A stretch of DNA of 33,643 bases, from the NCBI GenBank assembly GCA_036003845.1, contig DASYRX010000079.1:1-33643 (forward strand), given 5' to 3'. The stretch comes from DASYRX01 sp036003845. GTDB taxonomy: Bacteria; Gemmatimonadota; Gemmatimonadetes; Gemmatimonadales; Gemmatimonadaceae. Below the pieces are notes generated by a model that made no database searches, was not told the origin of the DNA, and was given only the letters and a program-made list of their open reading frames with translations. Shown piece after piece: positions 8,634 to 16,386 of the stretch (the stretch's first letter is position 1; each line of letters begins with the position of its first letter). Made by a program: the position numbers and the translations under genes.

Positions 8634-11231
8634 CTAACGCTGGTATGACGAAAGGTCGCGCTGCACAGCCTGCAGCGCGGCCACCGGCAGAATGATCTTG
8701 ACCGTGCGGTTCGGCCGCGCGTCGGCGATTTCGAGTCGTATCTCGGGCCAGCTGGCGTCAGGCTTCGGTGCGAAGTCCCGCGGCGTGTAGACGCCGATTC
8801 CGGCGTTGTACACGTGCCTGTTCTGTGCGCGATACGCTTCCGGATTCACCATCGCTGGGATGCGCGTAGTCTCGATAGGTGTGACGAGAACATTGTCGCG
8901 ATAGAGACGCACGCTCAGGACATCGCCGCCTTTGAGATCGACGACGCCCTGCGGGCGTTGCCTGTTGTACGCCGCCAAATCGGGCGTCACGTGCAGCACG
9001 ACGACCGCACGTCGCTCGCTCACGTAATCGGTCCATGCAATCCAATTCTGAATCGGATCGATGCGGCGCCGCGGTTGCGTGTCGCTGATCGCCATGACCT
9101 GCTGCGCGGCCAAGTTTTGCCTGACCTGATCGCTGCGCCACGCCATTATCTGTGGCGTCATCAGCAGAACCGTCAGCCCGTCCTGGGACACCTGCAGCGG
9201 CTGCAGATCGGCTTCGCTGCGCGTGAGCGCGGCGTTGATCTCCCGAGTCGGGACGGGTCTCACCGGCCAAGACGGCACGAGGCTATCGTTAGGCACGACC
9301 TCGCGGCTGCGCCTGCGGGCCGAATTCCGGAGCGCGTTCAGCGCGTCTGCCGTCACCACCGTCGCGGCTCCGCGCGGCCGACGCAAAGCCAGGCCCACGA
9401 CGCCGCGTCCGGTTACCACGGGCGATCCGGTAGCGGCCACACGCAGGTTGGCTTGCACGCCCCGCCGGTCGTTTTGCGTGACGGCTCCCTTTGTGTCGAC
9501 GGATGCCGTGCCCCGGGTGACCGAGGTCGGGACAGCAAGTGAGTCGCCGACCGCTAGCTGTGCAACAGAGTCAGCGGGCAGTGGGAGCACGCTACAGCGC
9601 TTGCAGAGACTCCATGGAATTCGCAGCGCTGCGATCCCTCGGCTCGAATCCACTGCCATCACTCTGCCGCGAACTCGACGGTCCGCGTCGAGCTGGATCG
9701 TCGGCTCACTGGCCCCTTCGGCGAGCTCCCGCGCCGTGAGCAGGATGCCTAGCGAGTCGACGAGAAATCCCGCTCCCTGCTGTCCCGCGCCGTACACAGT
9801 GAACACGCCGCTGCGCGCAAGGGCCGCGGCGGAGTCGAGCAGCACGACGGGCTGCAGGGCAACAGGTTCTGCTGTCGATGGTGTGGGGGCCTGGAGCTGC
9901 GGAACTTCTCCGCTTGCGGTTGCTTCGGCGGGCGGCGGTGCCGATGGGCCGGCGTCATTGCCCGCACCAGCGAGTTTCCACACAACCAGCGCAGCGATAC
10001 CAAGTCCCGCCACGACTGCCGTTAGGCGGCCGGCGCGCGATGGCCGCCGCACTGGCGCTTCTGTGGTCGGATCGACCTCTGGTTCCGTCATTACCGCTTG
10101 CGTCGGCGCGCTGTCGCTCGGCTTTTCGATGACGCCATCGACGCTCGGCATGGCTGTGGGCGGCGTCAGCTCTAGCGAGTGGATAGGACGCGGCGGTGTC
10201 ACCGACGGGGAGCGCGAAGGCGTCGTGAAGCGATTCCTCAACGCCTCGCGATAATGCTCCATTGTTGGCGTGCCGGGCATCTCTGCGACCGCGGCCTCGA
10301 CGTCGCGGCCGAACTCGTGCACCTCGTCGTATCGCTCCGAGACGTTGAGCGCGAGCGCGCGATCCAGCGTCGCTTGCAGTGAAGCTGGCCACTCGACGTC
10401 GGGCCTTGCGTCCGCCAGCTTGCGCGGCTGTGTCGTTAGGCGCGTCAGCAGCGCTTCTTTCGAGCTGCCAGGCGGGAAAGGGAACGTCCCCGTCAGCGAA
10501 TAGTATGCGATGAGCGCGAGCGCATATTGATCGCTGCGGCTGTCCAGATTGTCGCCCGTGAACTGCTCGGGGCTCATGTAGTCCGGCGTCCCGACGATGA
10601 TCCCAGTCGACGTGAACTGCTGTGTGGCTGAGGCCATCGCGCGTGATATGCCGAAGTCGACGAGCTTGACGAGGTCGGTCCCCCAACGCGTCGACGTCAA
10701 CATGATATTGTCGGGCTTGAGATCTCGGTGGAGAATGCCGAGTCCATGCGCGGCGCTCAGCGCGTCCGCTGCCTGAGCGATAATGTCTCCGACGCGAGCT
10801 GCGTTGAGCGCTCCCTCTTCTTCCAGGACGACTGACAGCGGTTCGCCAGGGATGTACTCCATCGCGATGTAAACCAGCCCGTTCGCCGTCTCGCCGAAGT
10901 CGTAGACCGCGGCGACGTTCGGATGCGAGATCTGGCTCGCGTTTTCGGCCTCACGATGGAAGCGACTGACAGCGACCGGGTCGCTCGTAAGCGCCTCGCG
11001 CATGACCTTGAGTGCGCTCTTGCGTTTCATGCGCACGTGCTCGGCGAGGAAGACCTCACCCATGCCCCCGGCGCCGATGCGTTCGAGGATGTGGTATCGA
11101 TCCGCCACGATAGTGCCGACCAGGTCGTCAGCAGGCTGCTCCAACACCAGCGTCGCACCATCCACCGAGCAGAAGCGCGATTCAGCGCCGTAAATGGCGC
11201 CGCACTGCGGGCAGACTTTGTTAAGGCTCAC
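8634..11231 (-). CDS. Membrane Ser/Thr protein kinase with zinc ribbon and degenerate HtrA-like sensor domain
   Basis: An 865-residue kinase of the PknB/Hanks type. The N-terminus is a small zinc-ribbon-like motif (CPQC at 7-10, then FCSVDG at 21-25, with Asp in place of the fourth Cys). The kinase domain follows: GAGGMG loop (53-58), Lys75, HRDLKPDN (168-175), DFG (192-194), APE-equivalent SPEQF (220-224). A proline-rich linker leads to one membrane segment (about 403-420). The outer half (about 470-620) has a trypsin/HtrA-like pattern (GAGFLV, ILLTARELAEG, IAALRI, TGSPVVTGRGVVGLAL), but the triad positions are not His/Asp/Ser, so I infer an inactive ligand-binding fold. The start is GTG with no clear Shine-Dalgarno. 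The TAG stop lies inside a CGTTAGGC octamer. Confidence 0.9.
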   Translation of the reverse strand: MSLNKVCPQCGAIYGAESRFCSVDGATLVLEQPADDLVGTIVADRYHILERIGAGGMGEVFLAEHVRMKRKSALKVMREALTSDPVAVSRFHREAENASQISHPNVAAVYDFGETANGLVYIAMEYIPGEPLSVVLEEEGALNAARVGDIIAQAADALSAAHGLGILHRDLKPDNIMLTSTRWGTDLVKLVDFGISRAMASATQQFTSTGIIVGTPDYMSPEQFTGDNLDSRSDQYALALIAYYSLTGTFPFPPGSSKEALLTRLTTQPRKLADARPDVEWPASLQATLDRALALNVSERYDEVHEFGRDVEAAVAEMPGTPTMEHYREALRNRFTTPSRSPSVTPPRPIHSLELTPPTAMPSVDGVIEKPSDSAPTQAVMTEPEVDPTTEAPVRRPSRAGRLTAVVAGLGIAALVVWKLAGAGNDAGPSAPPPAEATASGEVPQLQAPTPSTAEPVALQPVVLLDSAAALARSGVFTVYGAGQQGAGFLVDSLGILLTARELAEGASEPTIQLDADRRVRGRVMAVDSSRGIAALRIPWSLCKRCSVLPLPADSVAQLAVGDSLAVPTSVTRGTASVDTKGAVTQNDRRGVQANLRVAATGSPVVTGRGVVGLALRRPRGAATVVTADALNALRNSARRRSREVVPNDSLVPSWPVRPVPTREINAALTRSEADLQPLQVSQDGLTVLLMTPQIMAWRSDQVRQNLAAQQVMAISDTQPRRRIDPIQNWIAWTDYVSERRAVVVLHVTPDLAAYNRQRPQGVVDLKGGDVLSVRLYRDNVLVTPIETTRIPAMVNPEAYRAQNRHVYNAGIGVYTPRDFAPKPDASWPEIRLEIADARPNRTVKIILPVAALQAVQRDLSSYQR

Positions 11232-11405
11232 AGCTGGTGATAGACGGCTGGCAGGCGCCCGAAAACCGGATGGCGCAGGATAGAAGGCGAGAAAATCTAA
11301 GTTGAAGACGGTGCGGGTGCGGTCAAGGAGGTTCGGCCGCGAATGCCGTGCGTGTGATGGGCGCCGGAAGGCGCCCGTGAGGAGCCGTTAGGCTAGGCAA
11401 GCCCC

Positions 11406-12143
11406 GTGCACAACGATCGCTCGAGGTGTGACGGCGCGCTGACGACCGGCTCTAACATGCCCGGATGCTGGGCCTTGGCTGCTAGAGAGCTGTTTGTGGG
11501 GTTTCCGAGGATTGTCGCCCTCGTCAGTGATGGGCACCGCGCGGCGGTCGCACAGTTGCTCGCTCAGCGCGTGACGCTGCGGCACGGTGCCATGGTATTC
11601 GCGACTGACGGCGCCGATGCAGCCCGGAGCGTGACAAATGACTCCTTCCTGCTGATCGACGCGAGCCATCTCGCTGAGTTAGGCACCATCGGCCGCGGCA
11701 TGGTCGGCGAGTCGCTCCCCGGACCTCCCGTCGACTTGGGTAGTGAAGTGGAGACATGGCTCCAGCGACTTCCCGCGCGCACGCAAGGGACGCTGCGTGA
11801 AGCACTCGCCGCGCCGCGTTCGTGGAGCGTGAAGCGCCTGGCGCATAACACGGGCGTGAGCACTCGGCAGCTTGTTAGGCAGTATCACGCGGCCGGCTGT
11901 CCGGTGCAACCGAAGGACCTACTCATCGCGGCCCGACTCCTCACTGCCCAAACGCTGCTTCGTGGCCCACGCCGTCCGACGGCACGTGAGCTGGGTCAGG
12001 CGTGCGGTTGGGTCGACGCGCGATCCCTGCGCGCGGCGCTGCGTCGCGCCGCTCTGCCGTCGATCGCTGCATTGGCGCATTTGGCGCTCTGTCGCGCGAG
12101 CCTCAGCGATCTCGTCCTGCGCATTCAGCGCGGCGGCGCCTAA
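11406..12143 (+). CDS. AraC-family transcriptional regulator
   Basis: A 245-residue protein with an AraC-type double helix-turn-helix at the C-terminus (about residues 135-225): WSVKRLAHNTGVSTRQL is the first helix-turn-helix, and PTARELGQACGWVDARSL matches the second, including the G-(F/W)-x-D/S-x-S-x-F-x-R-like region. The N-terminal ~120 residues match no ligand-binding domain that I recognise. GTG 11406 is the longest start with a possible AGG-type site upstream; ATG 11457 is a plausible alternative. It sits 119 bases upstream of, and on the same strand as, the cysteine-peptide operon, so it may control it; this is inferred from position only. The TAA stop lies inside a GCCTAACG octamer. 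The 174 bases between it and the divergent kinase gene hold no gene. Confidence 0.75.
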   Translation: MHNDRSRCDGALTTGSNMPGCWALAARELFVGFPRIVALVSDGHRAAVAQLLAQRVTLRHGAMVFATDGADAARSVTNDSFLLIDASHLAELGTIGRGMVGESLPGPPVDLGSEVETWLQRLPARTQGTLREALAAPRSWSVKRLAHNTGVSTRQLVRQYHAAGCPVQPKDLLIAARLLTAQTLLRGPRRPTARELGQACGWVDARSLRAALRRAALPSIAALAHLALCRASLSDLVLRIQRGGA

Positions 12144-12262
12144 CGAACGCAGCGAGCCGTGTGTCGCATCCTTCCATGCGGATGTCGCGCACTGTCGCTG
12201 TTCATGACAATCACGCGCAAACACATTGCTCGCCGCATGACAACACGCACAGGGAGATCTCA

Positions 12263-12475
12263 TTGAAACGTTTGCGATTACTACTCGCTGCCCTCGCGCT
12301 GGGCGTGGGCGCAGTGGCTCTACTGTCGCCACGGGCGCGCGCATCTACAACCAGCGCGAGCTGCGGTCCGTGGGAGATCTGCTTCTGCCGCCAGCTCGGC
12401 TGCAACTATGGCGGACAGCTCTGCGCCAAAGGTGCGGGCTTCACGTGCAACCAAGACGGGATCACCGAGCAGTGA
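12263..12475 (+). CDS. Exported six-cysteine peptide
   Basis: A 70-residue product starting at TTG 12263, chosen because GGGAG lies 7 bases upstream and because the product opens with a textbook signal peptide (KRLRLLLAALALG..., cleavage near ARA at residue 27). The predicted mature part is about 43 residues with six Cys (34, 40, 42, 47, 54, 62) and contains GCNYGGQLCA and FTC. The second small exported protein at 14141 shares GCxxGxQLCA and FxC, so the two look like paralogues. I do not recognise the family. The stop overlaps the next start by four bases (GTGA), implying translational coupling to the thioredoxin-like protein. Disulfide-bonded peptides with a partner redox protein are a reasonable guess, not shown. 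Confidence 0.72.
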   Translation: MKRLRLLLAALALGVGAVALLSPRARASTTSASCGPWEICFCRQLGCNYGGQLCAKGAGFTCNQDGITEQ

Positions 12476-13032
12476 TTCCGCGCTCTCGAGCAATCGGTCG
12501 ACGCAGCCGCGCGCAAAATGGCGTCGCGTGGGCGGCGGCCGTCGCGCTGGCAGTGTTCATGGGGCTTGCAGCTGCGGCGCGGCTCCGTGCTGACTCAAGG
12601 TCACCAGCCGCCAACAGTGCCGATGGTGTTTTCACAGACGCGTTAGGCGCGCCCACGGGCGTCCTCGCGGTGTTGAATCCCGTCAACTGCTCGCTCGGCG
12701 CAAGCGATGCGGCCGCGCTCAATGCGCTCGCGGCTGTCCCTGGTGTGCGGGTCACGGTGCTGCTTCTCGCCGTCGCGCCACACGACTCCGTCCTGCAGCG
12801 AGTGCGCGCGGATTTCTCGTTTTCGTCGGCGGTATCGCTTCAATTGGCGTCGCAATTCGATCCGGGCCGCCTTCCTCCGATCTTTAGACAGCCATTTGTC
12901 GCTGTGATGAAGCGCGGTCAGCTGCGACACGCTGCGTGGGGCGAATCGATCAAATCGTTGAGCTCGTGGCTCCCCCAAGTCGTTGGGTTTTTCATCACAC
13001 AGCCAGTCACTTCCACAGACTCATTGACATGA
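12472..13032 (+). CDS. Membrane-anchored single-cysteine thioredoxin-like protein (tentative)
   Basis: A 186-residue protein starting at GTG 12472, overlapping the previous stop (GTGA) and ending in ATGA with the next gene, so all three are coupled. A basic N-terminus and one membrane segment (about 17-37) place the rest outside the cytoplasm. The body reads as alternating strands and helices with thioredoxin-like landmarks: the strand GVLAVLNPVNCSLG carrying the only Cys (73), a strand VTVLLLAV, and QPFVAVMKRGQLRHAAWG with a possible cis-Pro (141) followed by two strands. A CxxC is absent, so if it is a redoxin it would be a one-Cys type. The fold assignment is weak. The genomic pairing with a 6-bladed propeller supports an envelope role. 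Confidence 0.6.
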   Translation: MIPRSRAIGRRSRAQNGVAWAAAVALAVFMGLAAAARLRADSRSPAANSADGVFTDALGAPTGVLAVLNPVNCSLGASDAAALNALAAVPGVRVTVLLLAVAPHDSVLQRVRADFSFSSAVSLQLASQFDPGRLPPIFRQPFVAVMKRGQLRHAAWGESIKSLSSWLPQVVGFFITQPVTSTDSLT

Positions 13033-14048
13033 CTCGCTCTTTCTGCGCTGCTGTGCTGCTCGCTCATCTGTTTGTTATCGGGCGCGCGAGCACCGCTCAG
13101 CAACCGGCATCTGGTCGACCCAAGAGTCGTGTCTTCGCAAAAGGCGCATGGATCGAGACCGCACGCATCTCCGACGACGGTGGACATGTTCTCACGAACC
13201 CACGCTTGCTGGCCGCGCGCGGCGACGACGTCTACGTATACGATGGTGGAACGCAGGAGCTAATCGCCTTCACGCGCGCCGGCCGCGGCCGCGCAGTGTG
13301 GCGCGCCGGGAGAGCAGGGAAGGGTCCGAGCGAGTTTTCCAATCCGGTCGATCTGCAAGTCGCGCCCAACGGCGACCTCCACGTCCTCGACTCCGATGTT
13401 TCGCGCATCACCATCGTGGACCCAGGCGGCCGCGTCGTGGACTTGCGCACGATCGCGGAGCCGCTCCACCGCATCGTGCCGCGCCGAGCGGGCTGGTGGG
13501 GCGCGCCTCTGGCTCGTCCGCACATCCTCGTACCTGTAACGGCCGACGGTAAACCCGGAGCACAGGACAGCGACCCGACTCCCGCCGACATCGCCAAACA
13601 CCACATCCTCGTGCGCGAACCGCACGTGGCACCGCTGCCTAACGGGGGAGCGATCGTCGGCTTCGTTTGGTCCAGCCGCCTGCTCGTCATCGATCCTGAC
13701 GGAAAGCTCGTCGCCGATCTCGAAGGCCCGGAGCACATCCCATTCGCGGAGTTGCGCTCGTACACAATCGAGATCCCACAGAAAGCGACCGTTCAGCGCA
13801 TCGATCCAAAGGCGCACGTTGGGAGCCGATACGTCGCGGTGAACGACACAATGGCCCTCGTGTTGTTCGGCGGTACAACGCGCGACCGCGGCAAGATCGT
13901 CGATCGGTTCGACCTGCGCGCGCGTCGATACGTCGACAGCGCCAAACTTCCGCGCCAGCCGGTGGCGCTGCGCATCATGGGCAATGCGCTCGTGGCGCTC
14001 GAGCTCGACCCGGCGCCGGCGATCGTCTTCTACGAGTGGCGCAAATAG
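13029..14048 (+). CDS. Exported 6-bladed beta-propeller protein
   Basis: A 339-residue protein from ATG 13029, four bases inside the upstream gene's end. It has a signal peptide (about 1-25, ending TAQQ). The repeats are NHL/6-bladed-propeller-like: GKGPSEFSNPVDLQVAPNG and DLHVLDSDVSRITIVDPGG show the usual G-x-G-P-x-E-F-x-x-P and V-x-D-x-x-x-x-R-I-x-x-x-x-x-x-G pattern, and later blades include SRLLVIDPDGKLV. Such proteins are expected to bind rather than catalyse. In Bacteroidota, related propellers commonly accompany small NVEALA-type exported peptides and thioredoxin-like genes, and the arrangement here is analogous. A GCCTAACG octamer (14059-14066) lies just after the stop, in the 92-base gap before the next peptide gene. 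Confidence 0.8.
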   Translation: MTRSFCAAVLLAHLFVIGRASTAQQPASGRPKSRVFAKGAWIETARISDDGGHVLTNPRLLAARGDDVYVYDGGTQELIAFTRAGRGRAVWRAGRAGKGPSEFSNPVDLQVAPNGDLHVLDSDVSRITIVDPGGRVVDLRTIAEPLHRIVPRRAGWWGAPLARPHILVPVTADGKPGAQDSDPTPADIAKHHILVREPHVAPLPNGGAIVGFVWSSRLLVIDPDGKLVADLEGPEHIPFAELRSYTIEIPQKATVQRIDPKAHVGSRYVAVNDTMALVLFGGTTRDRGKIVDRFDLRARRYVDSAKLPRQPVALRIMGNALVALELDPAPAIVFYEWRK

Positions 14049-14140
14049 GGAGCGGCCCGCCTAACGCTGTTTCGGCCGCAACACGCGTTCATCGCGCAGC
14101 ACGCACGGATCCCACACCAATCCCCTCGCAAGGAGGATCC

Positions 14141-14386
14141 ATGTCTCGCATCCTGAAAATCAGCGGAGTTGCCGCGACGTTTCTCGTAGCCGCGCTCGCG
14201 CTCATCGCAAATCCAACGCACAGCTGGGCGGATTCAACGCTCTGCAAGCCGACCGGTTGTCCGACAGGTACTCAGTTATGTGCAACCGTTACTGCTGGTG
14301 TCCCGGGCGCCGGATCGGTGACGTTCCATTGCTATCAGCCAATACCAGCTGGCGGCGGTGGTAGCCCAACGGAGCCCAAGAAGTAG
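14141..14386 (+). CDS. Exported four-cysteine peptide, paralogue of the peptide at 12263
   Basis: An 81-residue protein with a very strong ribosome site (AGGAGG at 14131-14136, 4 bases before ATG), which fixes the start. Its signal peptide ends near HSWA (residue 30). The mature part is about 51 residues with Cys 35, 40, 47 and 64. GCPTGTQLCA (39-48) and FHC (62-64) match GCNYGGQLCA and FTC of the first peptide. The C-terminus is Gly/Pro-rich (AGGGGSPTEPKK). It has its own Shine-Dalgarno and lies 92 bases after the propeller gene, so it may be expressed more strongly than the coupled trio. A 12-base hairpin follows at 14408. The function is unknown. Confidence 0.75.
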   Translation: MSRILKISGVAATFLVAALALIANPTHSWADSTLCKPTGCPTGTQLCATVTAGVPGAGSVTFHCYQPIPAGGGGSPTEPKK

Positions 14387-14407
14387 CAGACTGCAACCAA
14401 TCCCGTG

Positions 14408-14439
14408 CGCGCTGCGCCCGTCGTTGAGGGCGCGGCGCG
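14408..14439 (+). terminator. GC-rich hairpin after the second peptide gene
   Basis: The arms CGCGCTGCGCCC (14408-14419) and GGGCGCGGCGCG (14428-14439) pair over 12 bases with one G-T wobble around an 8-base loop, followed by GTTTGCCTT. It starts 22 bases after the stop codon. The U tract is short, so it may act as an attenuator or RNA-stabilising hairpin rather than a complete intrinsic terminator. The rest of the 246-base gap to the next gene shows no convincing gene. Confidence 0.5.
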
Positions 14440-14632
14440 GTTTGCCTTGGGACTGTCCGGAACGGGCGACATGCGCCCCTCCGACTCAGGACAATCTCCA
14501 GTCTCGCTCGCCGCAGCACGCGCGCAAGCCCAATCGCGACAACGGCTTGTGGTGCGGCATCAGCCTGGCACTCTCGCTGCATTGACGAAGCTCGTCGCCC
14601 GGCATTGGGCAACCAACTGGAGTGGAGGATCG

Positions 14633-15160
14633 ATGAAAGTAGTCTATCCGTTTTTGGTCGCGGTGTTCGCGAGTGCGCTTAGCTCGGTTTCACAGCCGGC
14701 GATGGCGCAGCGCGGTCGCGACGACGAAGCACGGCGGCGCGAGGCGATCGAGAATGCACGCCGCCGAGACGACGAGCGCCGGAACGACGACTGGCGCCGC
14801 AACGATGATCGCCGCTGGAACGATGACGATCCGTGGAACGACGATGACCGACGGCGCGATGCTCGCCCGGGCCGTCGTCGCGGCCAGGACGAAGAGTGGT
14901 ATCGTCGTCGGCAGGCGCGTCGAGAGGAATGGTGTCGCCGGCATCGTAACGACCGCCGCTGCGACGACTTCTTCCGCCGCAGTAATCAGGCGAGTTGGTG
15001 CTGGGACAGGAATCGCGACGGACGTTGCGACAACTTCGACACCCGCCGCGACACGCGCGGAGTCTACCGCCGCTCCGACAACGGCCCTGAGTGGCAGCGC
15101 TGGTTGCAGTCGTTTGGATTGGACGTCCGCGAAGAGACGCCGCTCGTCGTTCCACGTTAG
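14633..15160 (+). CDS. Exported Arg/Asp-rich mixed-charge protein with a duplicated WC-x7-RCD motif
   Basis: A 175-residue protein. ATG 14633 is supported by GGAGG at 14624-14628 and by a signal peptide ending AMA-Q (residue 25); an in-frame extension upstream to 14405 lacks both. Residues about 26-100 are almost entirely Arg, Asp, Glu, Asn and Trp in short mixed-charge blocks, probably disordered. A two-copy internal repeat follows: WC at 100-101 with RCDDF at 109-113, and WC at 122-123 with RCDNF at 131-135, both spaced identically. The second copy contains DRNRDG (125-130), which resembles a Ca-binding D-x-N-x-D-G loop. I know no family name. Its TAG stop lies within a CGTTAGGC octamer (15155-15162). 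Confidence 0.72.
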   Translation: MKVVYPFLVAVFASALSSVSQPAMAQRGRDDEARRREAIENARRRDDERRNDDWRRNDDRRWNDDDPWNDDDRRRDARPGRRRGQDEEWYRRRQARREEWCRRHRNDRRCDDFFRRSNQASWCWDRNRDGRCDNFDTRRDTRGVYRRSDNGPEWQRWLQSFGLDVREETPLVVPR

Positions 15161-15185
15161 GCAGAACCGCGGTATCCATGGCAGG

Positions 15186-15216
15186 GCGGCATCGCGCAGT
15201 GGCGGTGCCGCTTTCT
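15186..15216. terminator. Hairpin between convergent genes
   Basis: GCGGCATCGC (15186-15195) pairs with GCGGTGCCGC (15202-15211) with one wobble and a 6-base loop, and is followed by TTTCT on the plus strand. It lies in the 57-base gap between the Arg/Asp-rich protein gene and the convergent DJ-1/PfpI gene, and probably ends plus-strand transcription. Confidence 0.55.
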
Positions 15217-15217
15217 G

Positions 15218-15829
15218 CTATCGCGCCGACGCGCGATCGGCGAGCTCGAAGTGGCCTTCGTATTCCATGTAGCGCGCCGTTTCCAGTGCAACCTCATCAC
15301 CGTGCAGTCGCGCTACGACATGCAACGCCATGTCGATGCCGGCGCTCACGCCCGCCGATGTGATCAGGCGACCGGTGTCGACGTATCGCATGTCAGTGCG
15401 CACGCGACAACCAGGCGCTGCCTTCCGTAACTCGTCGTACGCGCCGAAGTGCGTCGTCGCTTCCACGCCGTCCAGCAACCCTGCTGCGCCGAGTATCAGC
15501 GAACCAGTGCAGACGCTGAGCAAGAGTTCAGCGTCGCGATTCGCGCGCTTCACCCATTCGAGCATCGCCGGATTATTCATCTCGCGCCGAGTGCCAAAGC
15601 CGCCGGGAACGAGCACGATATCGGCGCGCGGCATGTGGCTGCTGAATGTGTAGGTCGGGTTCACGCTCAGGCGGTGCCGCGCGAGCACCGGCCGTGATGT
15701 TTCAGCAACCGTATGGACTTCGAAAGGCGCGTCCCCCGATCGCCGTCCGCAAACCGCGAAGACCTCAAACGGACCACAGAAATCGAGTACCTCGACGTCG
15801 TCGAAGACGACGATGGCTACGCGTCGCAC
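15218..15829 (-). CDS. DJ-1/PfpI family protein
   Basis: A 203-residue class-I glutamine-amidotransferase-like protein. It opens with VAIVVFDDVEVLDFCGPFEV, the pattern typical of the DJ-1/PfpI and isonitrile-hydratase-like group, and has the nucleophile elbow LLSVCTGS with Cys107, then GLLDGVEATTHF. It is the length of a stand-alone domain; the AraC DNA-binding half found in GlxA-type relatives is absent. It starts 3 bases after the stop of the TlpA-like gene and is the last gene of the 17640-to-15218 operon. Without a tested substrate it could be a hydratase, a chaperone/deglycase-like enzyme or a ligand-binding protein. Confidence 0.88.
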   Translation of the reverse strand: MRRVAIVVFDDVEVLDFCGPFEVFAVCGRRSGDAPFEVHTVAETSRPVLARHRLSVNPTYTFSSHMPRADIVLVPGGFGTRREMNNPAMLEWVKRANRDAELLLSVCTGSLILGAAGLLDGVEATTHFGAYDELRKAAPGCRVRTDMRYVDTGRLITSAGVSAGIDMALHVVARLHGDEVALETARYMEYEGHFELADRASAR

Positions 15830-15832
15830 GTC

Positions 15833-16384
15833 CTACGGCGCCGGCTCGGCGAGAGCCGCCGAAAGCGCTGTCTTGAAGCTCGGAGACTCCGGATCGACTT
15901 CGCCGACCTGGTGCCAACGCAGAATGCCGTCGCGGCCGATCAAGTACGACGCGGGCAAGCCATATGCGCGGAAGACGCCGGAAAAGATGTCATCCGGATC
16001 GCGCCAGACAGGATACGTCATGTTGTAAGTGCTCATGAACTCGCGCACGCGGTTCTCCGCGCCACCAACGTCGACGTTCACGCCGATGATCTCGAGCCCT
16101 TCGCCGTGGTGCGTCGTGTACAGCTTCTCGAGGGCCGGGACTTCCCTCTGACAGGGGATGCACCACGTAGCCCAGCCGTTCAGGAGCACGACGCGACCCT
16201 TGAGGTCAGCGAGGGAAGCAGGCTGGCCGCCTAACGTGCGAGCGCTGTACGCCGGCGCCGGAAGGCCGACCTCGATCTGTCCGGGCCGATCGCGACCACC
16301 GCATGCGGCCGTCAGGATGAGCGCCAACGCGGCCCGAGCGCGCGCGTGACAGCGTGTGTCGACAAACCCCGGTTTGCGAGACAT
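15833..16384 (-). CDS. TlpA/ResA-type thioredoxin lipoprotein
   Basis: A 183-residue periplasmic thiol-disulfide protein. The lipobox LTAAC puts the lipidated Cys at 28. The thioredoxin fold follows with the active site NGWATWCIPCQREVP (Cys75, Cys78), a TlpA/ResA-like insert, and a cis-Pro region GLPASYLIGRDG. ATG 16384 is chosen because it is two bases after the stop of the sialidase-like gene and because the lipoprotein signal starts there; a start upstream at 16444 would overlap that gene by about 60 bases. The ribosome site is poor, so translation is probably coupled. In context it may reduce or protect the Cys-rich site of the lipoprotein encoded just upstream (inference). Confidence 0.88.
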   Translation of the reverse strand: MSRKPGFVDTRCHARARAALALILTAACGGRDRPGQIEVGLPAPAYSARTLGGQPASLADLKGRVVLLNGWATWCIPCQREVPALEKLYTTHHGEGLEIIGVNVDVGGAENRVREFMSTYNMTYPVWRDPDDIFSGVFRAYGLPASYLIGRDGILRWHQVGEVDPESPSFKTALSAALAEPAP

Positions 16385-16386
16385 GC

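Noticed and set aside
14405..14632. N-terminal extension of the Arg/Asp-rich protein
   Set aside because: No ribosome site, includes the hairpin at 14408-14439, and would bury the signal peptide that starts at 14633.
15690..16240. Plus-strand open frames opposite the PfpI and TlpA genes
   Set aside because: They are mirror frames of clearly conserved minus-strand genes in GC-rich DNA.
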